From Clostridia bacterium (GTDB lineage Bacteria; Bacillota; DSM-521; Neomoorellales; Neomoorellaceae), in the NCBI GenBank assembly GCA_030154265.1, contig JASKKH010000017.1, positions 1 through 37,731 of the forward strand: DNA of 37,731 nt, written 5' to 3'. This document shows positions 18,114 to 27,149 of this stretch, one piece after another. The position numbers and the translations under genes were made by a program. The notes under the pieces were generated by a model, which saw nothing but the letters and a program-made list of their open reading frames with translations, made no database searches and had not been told where the DNA came from. Within the stretch, counting starts at the first letter, position 1, and each line of letters opens with the position of its first letter.

Positions 18114-19376
18114 TTGGAGGCAATAGTTATACAAGGTCAATCGCGCTTACAGGGGCGAGTTAGTATTAGCGGTTCCAAAAATGCCGTATTACCTGTTATA
18201 GCCGCATGTCTTCTTACTGAAGAAGAGTGTTTGTTTGATGATATTCCTCGTTTGACCGATGTCGATACAATGTGTGATGTTATTGGTGAATTGGGAGCCT
18301 CTGTATCGCCTCACGGTGTTAAAGGATTAAGAATAAAATCCGGGTCTTTGAAAAATATAGAACCTTCTTATGAATATGTTCGCCGCATGCGAGCCTCTTT
18401 TCTGGTAATGGGACCACTTCTGGCTCGTTTTGGTCGAGTTAAAGTATATCTACCAGGAGGTTGTGCCATAGGAGCGCGGCCAATAGATTTACATTTAAAG
18501 GGAATGGCCGCCATGGGTGCTGAAATTAGTGTTAATAATGGTAAAGTAGAAGCAGTAGCTAAAAAGCGTCTTAAAGGTACTTCTATATATTTGGATTTTC
18601 CTAGTGTAGGTGCAACAGAAAACATTATGATGGCGGCTGCTTTAGCTGAAGGCACAACTGTTATTGAAAATGCTGCAGGTGAACCTGAAATAGTTGATCT
18701 TGCTAACTTTATTAATGCCATGGGTGGCAGAGTTACTGGTGCCGGTACAAGGGTTGTGAAAATAGAGGGAGTAGAAGAACTTCATGGTCATCGCCATTCC
18801 GTAATTCCCGATAGGGTAGAGGCCGGCACATTTATGATTGCAGCAGCAGCTACTGGTGGAGATGTACTTATAGAAAATGTTATACCGCATCATTTAAAAG
18901 CAGTAATGGCTAAGTTAGCAGAAGCCGGTGTTCAAATGGTAGAAGAAGATGGTGGTATCCGGGTTAAGGCTGATTTACCACTTAACGCTGTAGATATTAA
19001 GACACTGCCTTATCCGGGTTTCCCTACAGATATGCAGGCTCAGTTTATGTCTCTTTTAACCTCAGCTAAGGGTAGCAGCATGGTTACTGAAACTGTATTT
19101 GAAAATCGATTTATGCATGTCAACGAATTAAAAAGGATGGGTGCAAATATAGTTATAGAAGGACATTGTGCGGTAGTAAAAGGACAAAAGAAACTTACTG
19201 GAGCTCCGGTTAAGGCTACAGATTTACGGGCCGGTGCAGCTCTTGTTATAGCAGGTCTAATGGCTGAAGGTAAAACTACTATCTCCTGTATTCATCATAT
19301 TGATCGGGGATATGAAGATATTGTGGGTAAATTAAGTCATTTAGGTGCTAAAATTACAAGGCAAGAAGTAGAATAA
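18114..19376 (+). CDS. murA: UDP-N-acetylglucosamine 1-carboxyvinyltransferase
   Basis: MurA transfers enolpyruvate from PEP to UDP-GlcNAc, the first committed step of peptidoglycan synthesis. The catalytic and fosfomycin-reactive Cys is C117 in LPGGCAIGARPIDLHL. SGSKNAVLPVIAA at the N-terminus holds the substrate lysine, and RAGAALVIAGLMAEG near the end is also conserved. Length 420 is typical. TTG 18114 follows AAAGGAG. The gene has its own promoter and terminator. As in Bacillus, it sits between ywmB and spoIID. Confidence 0.97.
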   Translation: MEAIVIQGQSRLQGRVSISGSKNAVLPVIAACLLTEEECLFDDIPRLTDVDTMCDVIGELGASVSPHGVKGLRIKSGSLKNIEPSYEYVRRMRASFLVMGPLLARFGRVKVYLPGGCAIGARPIDLHLKGMAAMGAEISVNNGKVEAVAKKRLKGTSIYLDFPSVGATENIMMAAALAEGTTVIENAAGEPEIVDLANFINAMGGRVTGAGTRVVKIEGVEELHGHRHSVIPDRVEAGTFMIAAAATGGDVLIENVIPHHLKAVMAKLAEAGVQMVEEDGGIRVKADLPLNAVDIKTLPYPGFPTDMQAQFMSLLTSAKGSSMVTETVFENRFMHVNELKRMGANIVIEGHCAVVKGQKKLTGAPVKATDLRAGAALVIAGLMAEGKTTISCIHHIDRGYEDIVGKLSHLGAKITRQEVE

Positions 19377-19403
19377 TACAACAATTGTTAATAACTTAAA
19401 GTA

Positions 19404-19429
19404 GCCGCCATGCAAGGCGGTCTTTTTTT
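19404..19429 (+). terminator. Intrinsic terminator of murA
   Basis: CCGCC (19405-19409) pairs with GGCGG (19416-19420) around ATGCAA, followed by TCTTTTTTT to 19429. Confidence 0.85.
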
Positions 19430-19452
19430 GTCCAAGCATTCATATATATGAC

Positions 19453-19474
19453 TGGTAGGTGGTGAAAACTACCA
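19453..19474 (+). repeat. Inverted repeat upstream of spoIID
   Basis: TGGTAG (19453-19458) and CTACCA (19469-19474) flank ten bases and are followed by TTTTT. It lies just before the spoIID ribosome site. It may be a weak hairpin or operator. I could not identify a convincing sigma-E promoter around it. Confidence 0.35.
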
Positions 19475-19498
19475 TTTTTGGAGGAGGGGAGAAATAGT

Positions 19499-20482
19499 AT
19501 GCGGAGATTCTTGGGCCTTTTTATAATTCTAGTCTTTATATTTGTAATTATTATACCAACAGTAATTATTGAGGGTACCCACCTTTTAGAGTCACCAGTT
19601 GAGGTTAAAAGCGGAGAAAATTTAGTTAGGGTTTATTTACACCGTAGTGATACTATAGAAATTATGCCCATGGAGGAATATCTTGTTGGAGTGGTAGCCG
19701 GAGAGATGCCGGCCAGTTTTGAGATGGAGGCTTTAAAGGCACAGGCAATAGCGGCTAGAACATATACCTATAAAAGAATTGAAGAAGCTAAAAAAGAGCC
19801 CAATAAAGACCACCCTGGTGCTGATATATGTACTGATCCTGCTCATTGTCAGGCCTGGGCAAGTGATGACGTGTTACGAAAGCGCTGGGGACTTATGAAC
19901 TTTTGGCGATATAAGCTTAAAATTAGGGAAGCAGTCAGAGCTACAAGGGGCATGGTTCTGACATATAAAGGCGAACTTATTGATCCCGTATATCATTCTA
20001 ATAGCGGTGGGCGTACAGAAAGTGCAGCTGCAGTTTGGGGAGGAAATATTCCCTATCTTCAAAGCGTACCTTCTCCCTGGGATAAAAGTGCACCTCACTA
20101 TCTTACAAACCATTCATTTAGCTTAGATGAATTAGAACAGAAACTGGGAATTAAACTAAACACAGCCGTAAGTAGTTTACCATCAGCCCAAAATTCACTT
20201 ATTAAAGTTAAGAAAAAAACTGCTACAGGGCGGCTTAAAGAAGTTCAAATTGGGGACAAAATCTTTGACACTGTAAAATTACGGCAACTTCTAGGCCTTT
20301 CTTCAACGAATTTTACCTGGCAGATTAGCGGTAATAAAATAACCTTTTATACAGTCGGTTATGGCCATGGAGTTGGCATGAGTCAATATGGTGCTAACGG
20401 CATGGCTAAAGAAGGCAAAAAATTTAATGAAATCTTAGGACATTATTACCAGGGAGTAAAACTAAGAATTATTAAAAATTAA
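19499..20482 (+). CDS. spoIID: Stage II sporulation protein D (lytic transglycosylase)
   Basis: SpoIID degrades glycan strands at the septum during engulfment of the forespore, working with SpoIIM and SpoIIP. It has a single N-terminal membrane helix (about 2-22) and the SpoIID domain. The catalytic-type glutamate is E69 in VVAGEMPASFEMEALKAQAI. DICTDPAHCQAW has the conserved Cys/His group, SNSGGRTES follows, and the C-terminal YGHGVGMSQYGANGMAK signature is intact. The frame extends upstream to TTG 19478, but ATG 19499 has GGAGGAGGGG before it and gives 327 residues. In Bacillus this gene is read by sigma-E. Confidence 0.95.
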   Translation: MRRFLGLFIILVFIFVIIIPTVIIEGTHLLESPVEVKSGENLVRVYLHRSDTIEIMPMEEYLVGVVAGEMPASFEMEALKAQAIAARTYTYKRIEEAKKEPNKDHPGADICTDPAHCQAWASDDVLRKRWGLMNFWRYKLKIREAVRATRGMVLTYKGELIDPVYHSNSGGRTESAAAVWGGNIPYLQSVPSPWDKSAPHYLTNHSFSLDELEQKLGIKLNTAVSSLPSAQNSLIKVKKKTATGRLKEVQIGDKIFDTVKLRQLLGLSSTNFTWQISGNKITFYTVGYGHGVGMSQYGANGMAKEGKKFNEILGHYYQGVKLRIIKN

Positions 20483-20496
20483 AGAACTAGAAATAT

Positions 20497-20525
20497 GTAT
20501 AAAATGGCAAATTATGGGGCAGAAT
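20497..20525 (+). promoter_or_regulatory. Sigma-F-type promoter of spoIIQ
   Basis: GTATA at 20497-20501 and GGGCAGAAT at 20517-20525 are separated by 15 bases. They match the forespore sigma-F pattern GTATA, then 14-16 bases, then GGNNANANT. spoIIQ is a known sigma-F target in Bacillus. The start would lie near 20532, very close to the GAGGTG ribosome site. Confidence 0.55.
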
Positions 20526-20545
20526 CCAGCTGAGGTGATAAACCA

Positions 20546-21295
20546 ATGCTTAAAAATTCTGCCTTATTGAAAAAAGTGCTCCAACAAACGCAGAAATTAC
20601 CAATACCAATTAAATTTAAAGAGAAAATAGGAGCAGGATGGCACTTCTTAAAAAAAAGTTGTCTTTACTTAATATTACTTACAGGTATTTTTTGCGGCAA
20701 TTATTACTTAATTACTAATGATGCAGTATTTCAAAAGCATGCCATTGAAGCATATCAAAAAGCGAACAATCCTGTTCGCCAAATAAAACCTGAACCCAAA
20801 GAACCCATTGCCGGGGCTGCAACTGTACCTGCTGAGTTAAAAGACCATCAAGGGGTGGATCAAGCTGCCGCAGATAAAGAAAATAATAATACAGATGATT
20901 TACCCTCATTAAAAATGCCGGTAGATGGTAGAGTAACAACAAAACACGGCTTTAGCTATGTACCGGTATTTGATGATTATCGATTTCATCCAGGTATAGA
21001 TATTGATGCTGCTACCAATAGCGATGTAAAGGCAGCATGTAATGGAGTAGTTAAACAAGTAGAACACAGTAAAGATTGGAATTATCGCTTAATTATAGAC
21101 ATAGATAATGGGTATGAAATAGTCTATTCAAATCTAAACGAGATAAAAGTAGCCAAAGGGGATAAAGTTGAAAAAGGGCAAATAATAGGTAAGTTAGGTA
21201 AGCCAGGTGAAGCTGAACCTGGAACAGCCCCTCATCTTCATTTAGAATTACTAAAAAACGGCAAAGCCATTAACCCCCTTAACACTATTCGATAA
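20546..21295 (+). CDS. spoIIQ: SpoIIQ-like M23 peptidase-domain protein
   Basis: A 249-residue protein with one membrane helix (about 38-56), a linker and a LytM/M23 domain (about 122-247). The position between spoIID and spoIIID identifies it as SpoIIQ, the forespore half of the channel that spans the two sporulation membranes with SpoIIIAH. Unlike Bacillus SpoIIQ, which lacks one metal ligand, both motifs are intact here: H148-P-G-I-D152 and H230-L-H232. So it may bind zinc or still cut peptidoglycan, as in some clostridia. ATG 20546 follows GAGGTG. Confidence 0.9.
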   Translation: MLKNSALLKKVLQQTQKLPIPIKFKEKIGAGWHFLKKSCLYLILLTGIFCGNYYLITNDAVFQKHAIEAYQKANNPVRQIKPEPKEPIAGAATVPAELKDHQGVDQAAADKENNNTDDLPSLKMPVDGRVTTKHGFSYVPVFDDYRFHPGIDIDAATNSDVKAACNGVVKQVEHSKDWNYRLIIDIDNGYEIVYSNLNEIKVAKGDKVEKGQIIGKLGKPGEAEPGTAPHLHLELLKNGKAINPLNTIR

Positions 21296-21307
21296 GTTCT
21301 TTTTTTA

Positions 21308-21353
21308 GCAGTCTCCCAATAGAATTATATAGGAGTTAAAAACGGGAGGCTGC
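21308..21353 (+). promoter_or_regulatory. Stem that would hide the spoIIID ribosome site
   Basis: GCAGTCTCCC (21308-21317) pairs with GGGAGGCTGC (21344-21353), ten pairs with one wobble, around a 26-base loop. The 3' arm is the GGGAGG ribosome site of spoIIID. Transcripts reading in from spoIIQ could fold it; a transcript starting inside the loop could not. Confidence 0.5.
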
Positions 21354-21356
21354 CCC

Positions 21357-21614
21357 ATGCATGACTACATTCGAGAACGGGTGTTTAAAATAGCCGCCTA
21401 TATCGTGGAGTACCGGTGTACTGTGCGCGAGGCGGCTTCTGTGTTTAATGTGAGCAAAAGCACAGTTCATAAAGACGTAGCTGAAAGGTTACCGCGGCTT
21501 GACTCTATTTTGGCCAAAGAAGTTCGGAAAATTCTGAATGCTAACAAAGCGGAGCGTCACCTGCGTGGTGGCGAAGCAACTCGAAAAAAATACAAACAAG
21601 CAGAAAGTAATTGA
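21357..21614 (+). CDS. spoIIID: Sporulation transcription factor SpoIIID
   Basis: SpoIIID is the small DNA-binding regulator that switches mother-cell transcription after sigma-E. The 85-residue sequence has the HTH at about 22-46 (TVREAASVFNVSKSTVHKDV) and a basic C-terminal tail, as in Bacillus. ATG 21357 follows GGGAGG at the standard distance. It lies directly before mbl, also as in Bacillus. A stem that covers its ribosome site is described separately. Confidence 0.97.
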   Translation: MHDYIRERVFKIAAYIVEYRCTVREAASVFNVSKSTVHKDVAERLPRLDSILAKEVRKILNANKAERHLRGGEATRKKYKQAESN

Positions 21615-21690
21615 AATTATGACAGGAATTTTTTCCTCTACTGGAGAATATCTAACAATATTGTAAAAGGTAGAGGAAGGGATAAAGTTT

Positions 21691-22722
21691 ATGTTTGGTC
21701 TGGGTCAGGATATTGGTATTGATTTAGGGACTGCAAGTGTCTTAGTATATGTGCACGGAAAAGGGATTGTCTTAAGGGAACCTTCAGTAGTAGCAATTGA
21801 CCGAAATACTGGCCAAATATTTGCTGTTGGTGAAGAAGCGCGGCGGATGTTAGGAAGGACACCGGGAAATATAATTGCATTACGACCATTAAAAGACGGT
21901 GTTATAGCTGACTATGACAGTACGGAAAAGATGCTGCGTTATTTTATTGAAAAAGCTATTGGTCGTTTAGGTTTTATCCGGCCTCGTATTGTTGTCTGCA
22001 TACCTTCGGGAGTTACCGGGGTTGAGGAGCGTGCAGTAAGGCAGGCTGCATTACAGGCTGGAGCAAGACAGGCTTATGTTATTGAGGAACCACTAGCAGC
22101 AGCATTAGGCGCAGGGTTAGATATTTCTGAGCCAAACGGGTCAATGGTACTGGATATTGGTGGAGGTACAACGGATGTAGCCATATTATCCCTGGGAGGA
22201 ATTGTATGCAGTAATTCCCTGAGGGTAGCAGGGGATAAGCTTGATGAGGCTATTGTTCGCTATATACGCCGTGAGCATAATCTAATGATTGGGGAGCGAA
22301 GTGCCGAAGAGTTAAAAATTCATATCGGAACCGTCCATTTATCAGCCCGAACTGAAGAAAAGATGGATGTGCGTGGTCGTGATCTTGTAACAGGATTACC
22401 AAAGAATGTTACTATTACTTCTAAAGAGATATATATAGCTTTACAGGAACCTGTCCAGCAAATAGTTGGGGCAGTAAAAGAAGTGTTAGAAAAGACTCCA
22501 CCCGAACTTTCTGCCGATTTAGTAAATAAAGGCATAGTCATGACTGGTGGGGGGGCCCTGCTTCACGGTCTTGACACACTCTTAGCTGAAGAAACAGGTT
22601 TACCCGTTCATATTGCAGAAGATCCCATATCATGTGTCGCCTTAGGGACAGGGAAATCATTGTCTATGATGTCAATTTTAAAACGAAGTGATTCAGTAGG
22701 AGGGAAACGATTCAGGGTCTAA
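21691..22722 (+). CDS. mbl: MreB-family actin-like cell-shape protein (Mbl type)
   Basis: A bacterial actin that forms membrane-bound filaments guiding sidewall synthesis. ATP-binding motifs are visible: phosphate-1 [14 protein letters not shown], phosphate-2 [12 protein letters not shown], and the adenosine motif [13 protein letters not shown]. Length 343 is typical. The position after spoIIID is that of mbl, so I use that name over mreB. ATG 21691 follows AGAGGAAGGG, and a terminator follows the stop. Confidence 0.93.
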   Translation: MFGLGQDIGIDLGTASVLVYVHGKGIVLREPSVVAIDRNTGQIFAVGEEARRMLGRTPGNIIALRPLKDGVIADYDSTEKMLRYFIEKAIGRLGFIRPRIVVCIPSGVTGVEERAVRQAALQAGARQAYVIEEPLAAALGAGLDISEPNGSMVLDIGGGTTDVAILSLGGIVCSNSLRVAGDKLDEAIVRYIRREHNLMIGERSAEELKIHIGTVHLSARTEEKMDVRGRDLVTGLPKNVTITSKEIYIALQEPVQQIVGAVKEVLEKTPPELSADLVNKGIVMTGGGALLHGLDTLLAEETGLPVHIAEDPISCVALGTGKSLSMMSILKRSDSVGGKRFRV

Positions 22723-22745
22723 TTATAAAAAAAAATAATATAAGG

Positions 22746-22777
22746 AAGAGAGGGATTAGGAAAAACCTCTCTTTTTT
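22746..22777 (+). terminator. Intrinsic terminator of mbl
   Basis: AAGAGAGG (22746-22753) pairs with CCTCTCTT (22766-22773) around a 12-base loop, with a T tract at 22772-22777. Confidence 0.85.
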
Positions 22778-22806
22778 GTTGTCAATAAAAATACATAAAG
22801 TCTTAA

Positions 22807-22835
22807 TTGATCTAAAACCACTTTAAAAGTATAAT
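22807..22835 (+). promoter_or_regulatory. Sigma-A promoter of the RND efflux operon
   Basis: TTGATC at 22807-22812, a 17-base spacer and a perfect TATAAT at 22830-22835. The start is expected near 22842, just before the TetR-type operator. Confidence 0.8.
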
Positions 22836-22845
22836 GAGATTGACT

Positions 22846-22857
22846 GACCGTTCGGTC
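22846..22857. promoter_or_regulatory. TetR-type operator over the transcription start
   Basis: GACCG-TT-CGGTC is a perfect inverted repeat with a two-base centre, placed about five bases after the predicted start. GACYG-type half sites are usual for TetR/AcrR-family repressors of efflux genes. The cassette's own TetR gene at 27146 is the likely partner. Confidence 0.65.
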
Positions 22858-22884
22858 GGAAGTATTTATGGGGGAGTTGAAACC

Positions 22885-24018
22885 GTGAGGCGTAGTTGGC
22901 ATTATTATGTTTTAATTTTGATCTTTCTAACTATTATTGGCACCATGAGTGGCTGCGGCCAAAAGCCGCAGAAAAAAGCTGAAGTGCCTAAAGTGCCAGT
23001 GGAATTAGCCCAGGTAAAGCTGGGTGATATAAGTCAACCGGCCACTGTAACTGGTACGGTTAAAGCAGGGAAAACTGTTCAGGTTATGGCAGCTACACCC
23101 GGAAAAATTCAAGACATATTGGTTAACATAGGCGATAAAGTAAATCGTGGACAGGTAATTGCTGTTCTTGAAAACAGCGACATAGAGGCTAGAGTCGCCC
23201 AGGCAAGAGCTGGCTTAGAACAGGCAGAGTCTCAGTTAAAACAAGCTGAAGCTAAAGCCAAACTGGACCAGGATAACCTGGAGAAAACAGAGTTTTTATT
23301 TGAACAGGGTGTAGTATCTCAGCAGACCCTGGATACAGCCCGTCTGACAGCTGAAACAAGTCAGCAGAATTTAAATATGGCTAAAGCATCAATTGAATCA
23401 GCTAAAGCCAATGTAAAGCAAGCGGAAATTGCATTGGAAAATACTTACATAAAAGCACCTGTGAGCGGTGAAGTTGCAGCTCGTTTGTTAGAACCGGGGG
23501 CACTGGCTCAAGGATCGGTAGTTACGCTAGTGACTTCCGGGGATTTAAAAGTAGAGATTGCAGTTACTGAACAAGATATTAACTATTTAGGACCCGGACA
23601 AGAAGTTGAGGTTCAAGTTAAAGCAGCAAATAACGCTGTATTTAAAGGAAAGGTTTCAAACGTTAGTCCTGCAGCAGATAGCCGAACACGCTTGTATCAA
23701 GTTAACATAGCAATTCCTGAGGCCCCAAAAGAAGTAAAACCAGGTATGGCAGCTACGGTTAACTATACAACAAAGCAGGCCAAAAACGCTATATTAGTAC
23801 CTAAAAATGCCATAATTAACAATAGCGGGGAAGACATTGTATACACAGTTGTTAACGGTAAAGCCAAAGGTATGGTAGTTACTACGGGAATCGATGATGG
23901 CCAAAATGTTGAAATCATCAAGGGTCTTGATAAAAATGCAAAAATAATTGTGAAGGGTCAGGACTTCATTAACGAAGGCCAGCCGGTCAAAGTTGTTAAC
24001 GGGGGGCCTAAGTCATGA
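22885..24018 (+). CDS. RND efflux periplasmic-adaptor-type lipoprotein (HlyD/AcrA family)
   Basis: A membrane-fusion-type subunit linking the RND pump to the outside. The protein starts with a basic residue pair, a hydrophobic stretch and Cys in IGTMSGCGQ, which looks like a lipoprotein signal. Next come a biotinyl-lipoyl-like hairpin (NIGDKVNRGQVIAVLENSD), a long coiled coil rich in Ala/Gln/Glu (about 95-175), the second lipoyl half (APVSGEVAARLLEPG) and beta-barrel domains. The frame is open from ATG 22834, but that overlaps the -10 box and operator. GTG 22885, after GGGGGAG with an eight-base gap, is the real start (377 residues). Its stop overlaps the pump gene. Confidence 0.92.
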   Translation: MRRSWHYYVLILIFLTIIGTMSGCGQKPQKKAEVPKVPVELAQVKLGDISQPATVTGTVKAGKTVQVMAATPGKIQDILVNIGDKVNRGQVIAVLENSDIEARVAQARAGLEQAESQLKQAEAKAKLDQDNLEKTEFLFEQGVVSQQTLDTARLTAETSQQNLNMAKASIESAKANVKQAEIALENTYIKAPVSGEVAARLLEPGALAQGSVVTLVTSGDLKVEIAVTEQDINYLGPGQEVEVQVKAANNAVFKGKVSNVSPAADSRTRLYQVNIAIPEAPKEVKPGMAATVNYTTKQAKNAILVPKNAIINNSGEDIVYTVVNGKAKGMVVTTGIDDGQNVEIIKGLDKNAKIIVKGQDFINEGQPVKVVNGGPKS

Positions 24019-27000
24019 GTTGGTCCCGAACGATAATTAAAAGACCCATTGCCTTAACAATGGTAGTTTTGGTAGCCATTTTATTAGGCGTGGTATCTCT
24101 TTCACGGCTAAAAGTGGCACTCTTACCGGACCTGAAATTGCCTTATGCAGCAGTAATCACTAGCTATGAGGGCGCTGGTCCGGAAGAAGTAGAAAAAACC
24201 GTAACTCAGCCCTTAGAAGATGTCCTCGGTACTGTACAGGGGATTAAAAATATCAATTCCATGAGTTTGTCTGGTACCTCTGTCGTTCTACTAGAGTTTA
24301 ATTGGGGTCAAGACATGGATTTTGCTACCTTAAATATTCGGGAAAAAGTTGATTTAGTCGAAAAATTCTTCCCGGATGGGGTTGACAAACCCTCAGTTAT
24401 GAAAATGGACCCCAATAGCATGCCAGTTATGATACTGGCGATGTATGGTAATTTGTCTCAACAACAAATAAAAGACCTGGCAGAAAATAAGGTTAAAAAT
24501 CGACTTGAAAGACTGGATGGAGTAGCTTCGGTAAACGTTACCGGAGGGTTACAAAGAGAAATACAGGTGTTGGTCGATCCAGCTCGTTTGCAAAATTATG
24601 GATTAGCCATTAATCAGATAACTCAGGCTTTGCGAATGGAGAACATTACAGCATCGGGTGGCCAGGTCAATGATGCTGGTAAAAAGGTACTGGTTAGAGT
24701 AAATGGTGAGTTTGAAGATTTGGACCAGATAAGAAAGGTAAACCTTGTATCTCCGACAGGTACGCAGGTACGGCTAGGTGATGTGGCTGAAATAAAAGAC
24801 ACAACAGCTGAACAAACATCATATGCACTTTTTAACGGTAAACCGGCTATTGGTCTTTCTATCCAGAAACAAACCAGTGGTAATACAGTCATTATTGCGC
24901 GCCAAGTTAAGAAAGTCATGGAGGAGCTAAAAGAAGAGCTACCTTCTGGCGTTAAGTTAGAATTGGTACAGGACCAGTCAGAATACATTAATGCGTCCAT
25001 AAATAATGTTTATCGTGATATGCTCTTAGGCGGCCTTATGGCCATGTTGATAATTTTCATCTTTTTACGTCACTTCAGAAGTACTATTGTTATCGGATTA
25101 ACGATCCCTATTTCAGTTATTACAACCTTTGTACTTATTTACTTTTCCAACATGACCTTAAACTTAATGACCCTCGGTGGTCTGTCTTTGGGTATAGGCA
25201 GGATGGTCGACGATGCCATAGTTGTCTTTGACAATATCTATCGCCATCGCCAGGACGGCAAGAAAGCAATGGAGGCAGCAGCTGTTGGTGCTCAAGAAGT
25301 TACCATGGCCGTTGTTGCTTCAACCCTGACGACGGTGGGGGTATTTTTGCCTATTGCTTTTGTTGAAGGTATTGCTTCTGAGATATTTGGGCCGCTGGCA
25401 ATGACAGTTACCTGTTCTTTGCTGGCTTCATTGGCTGTCTCCCTGTCAGTAACACCAGTTTTAGCCTCACGAATTTTAGCAGGTTCGATGCCGCAGCAAC
25501 CAAAGGCAGCCGACGGGTTATGGCAGAGTTTGGTTTCAGGATATTGGATAACCCGAATTAGTAATGGTTATCGCCGTTTCCTTTCCTGGTCGCTTACTCA
25601 CAGGAAAAGGGTAGTAGGTGTAGTGATGCTTATCTTCATTGGCAGCTTATTTCTAGTACCAGCCATTGGGTTTGAATTTATGCCCCAAGGTGACGAAGGA
25701 ACTATTGGGGTTACAGTAGAGCTTCCAAAGGGGACACAGCTAGAAAAAACCGCCAAGCTAACTGATAAGGTAATAAAGATAATTGAACAGCAGCCAGAAG
25801 TTGAAACTATCTACCAACAAATTGGTCAAGGCAGCGGTCAAATGGCCTTTTTTGGCGGAGAAACACCTGAGCTGGCTAATATTAATGTTAATTTAGTTTC
25901 TTTGGAAGAGCGTAAAAGAAGTACCGCAGAGGTGGCTTCAGCCATTCGCAAGGCAGTTCAGGATATTCCCGGAGCCAGGATAACGGTAATCCAAACTTCC
26001 CAATTGGGTGGTGGTACTGGTGGTTCTCCAGTCCAAGTTGATATCCATGGTCCTGACCTTGATCAATTAAAAGTCTTAGCAGAGCAAGTAAAAGAAGTAG
26101 TTGCTAAAGTACCAGGGACAGTAGCAGTGGATAGCAGTATTACCAGAGGCCGGCCTCAAGTAGAGGTTTTGGTAGACCGGGATAAGGCTTCCTTATATAA
26201 TCTTGATGCTGGCCAAATAGCATCTACAGTATCAACAGCTATAGGAGGTCAGGTTGCTACCCGCTACCGTGTTGATGGTGAGGAATACGATATAAGAGTC
26301 CAGTTACCAGAAGAATATCGCTATAGTATTTCTGATTTGTCAAATCTAACAATACCAACATCCTTAGGTACACAGGTGCCGTTAAAAGAAGTCGCTACCC
26401 TTAAAATGGATACTACGCCAAGTACCATTAACCGCTATAACCAGGAGAGGGTGGCAAGTGTCACAGCTAACTTAAGTAATCGCCCGTTGGGAGTGGTTAT
26501 GAATGATATTCGTAAAGAAATAAAAAAAATAAATGTTCCTCATGGCTATAGTATCGAATTTACAGGTGAAAACGAGATGATGATGGAATCTTTCAGTCAA
26601 TTAGGTTTGGCGTTGTTATTGGCTATAGCTTTGGTGTACATGATTATGGCAGCCCAGTTTGAATCGCTACTGCATCCATTTATTGTAATGTTTTCAATTC
26701 CCGTTGGAATTACCGGTGTTATTTTAGCCCTTTTAATTACCGGTCGTACTTTTAATGTGGTTTCATTCATGGGTGTTATTATGCTTGCTGGTATTGTTCT
26801 TTCAAATGCCATTGTCTTAGTGGACTATATAAATTTATTACGGCGTCGAGGTATTGAACGTACCGAAGCAATATTAACTGCTGGTGCTAATCGACTTCGA
26901 CCGATTCTAATGACAGCTTTAACAACAATCCTGGCCATGCTGCCTTTAGCCATTGGTATGGGTGAAGGTACGGAAATGGATGCAGGTTTAGCTACAGCCG

Positions 27001-27149
27001 TTGTTGGTGGCCTTATTGTTTCCACAGTACTTACGCTCATACTTGTACCGGTGCTATATACAATTTTAGAAGACCTTGGCCCGCGGATAGGCAGGGTATT
27101 AAGGTTTGGTAAGCGTAGCAGGCAAACTGTTAACAGTAGTTTTTTATGA
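24015..27149 (+). CDS. RND multidrug efflux pump, HAE1/AcrB type
   Basis: A 1044-residue pump with the standard 12-helix layout and two large extracytoplasmic loops. The proton-relay aspartates are D399 and D400 in GIGRMVDDAIVVFDNIYRH. The N-terminal SWSRTIIKRPIALTMVVLVAILLG and the loop ALLPDLKLPYAAV are typical. ATG 24015 overlaps the adaptor stop (ATGA). No outer-membrane channel gene is present, in keeping with a single-membrane cell where adaptor and pump act alone. Substrate is unknown. Confidence 0.96.
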   Translation: MSWSRTIIKRPIALTMVVLVAILLGVVSLSRLKVALLPDLKLPYAAVITSYEGAGPEEVEKTVTQPLEDVLGTVQGIKNINSMSLSGTSVVLLEFNWGQDMDFATLNIREKVDLVEKFFPDGVDKPSVMKMDPNSMPVMILAMYGNLSQQQIKDLAENKVKNRLERLDGVASVNVTGGLQREIQVLVDPARLQNYGLAINQITQALRMENITASGGQVNDAGKKVLVRVNGEFEDLDQIRKVNLVSPTGTQVRLGDVAEIKDTTAEQTSYALFNGKPAIGLSIQKQTSGNTVIIARQVKKVMEELKEELPSGVKLELVQDQSEYINASINNVYRDMLLGGLMAMLIIFIFLRHFRSTIVIGLTIPISVITTFVLIYFSNMTLNLMTLGGLSLGIGRMVDDAIVVFDNIYRHRQDGKKAMEAAAVGAQEVTMAVVASTLTTVGVFLPIAFVEGIASEIFGPLAMTVTCSLLASLAVSLSVTPVLASRILAGSMPQQPKAADGLWQSLVSGYWITRISNGYRRFLSWSLTHRKRVVGVVMLIFIGSLFLVPAIGFEFMPQGDEGTIGVTVELPKGTQLEKTAKLTDKVIKIIEQQPEVETIYQQIGQGSGQMAFFGGETPELANINVNLVSLEERKRSTAEVASAIRKAVQDIPGARITVIQTSQLGGGTGGSPVQVDIHGPDLDQLKVLAEQVKEVVAKVPGTVAVDSSITRGRPQVEVLVDRDKASLYNLDAGQIASTVSTAIGGQVATRYRVDGEEYDIRVQLPEEYRYSISDLSNLTIPTSLGTQVPLKEVATLKMDTTPSTINRYNQERVASVTANLSNRPLGVVMNDIRKEIKKINVPHGYSIEFTGENEMMMESFSQLGLALLLAIALVYMIMAAQFESLLHPFIVMFSIPVGITGVILALLITGRTFNVVSFMGVIMLAGIVLSNAIVLVDYINLLRRRGIERTEAILTAGANRLRPILMTALTTILAMLPLAIGMGEGTEMDAGLATAVVGGLIVSTVLTLILVPVLYTILEDLGPRIGRVLRFGKRSRQTVNSSFL

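Noticed and set aside
19441-19448. CATATATA as a sigma-E -10 box for spoIID
   Set aside because: It fits the consensus only partly and no -35 element lies at the right distance.
22834-22884. Upstream ATG start for the efflux adaptor
   Set aside because: The ATG lies within the -10 box and before the transcription start, and it would put the operator in the coding region. GTG 22885 has a good ribosome site.
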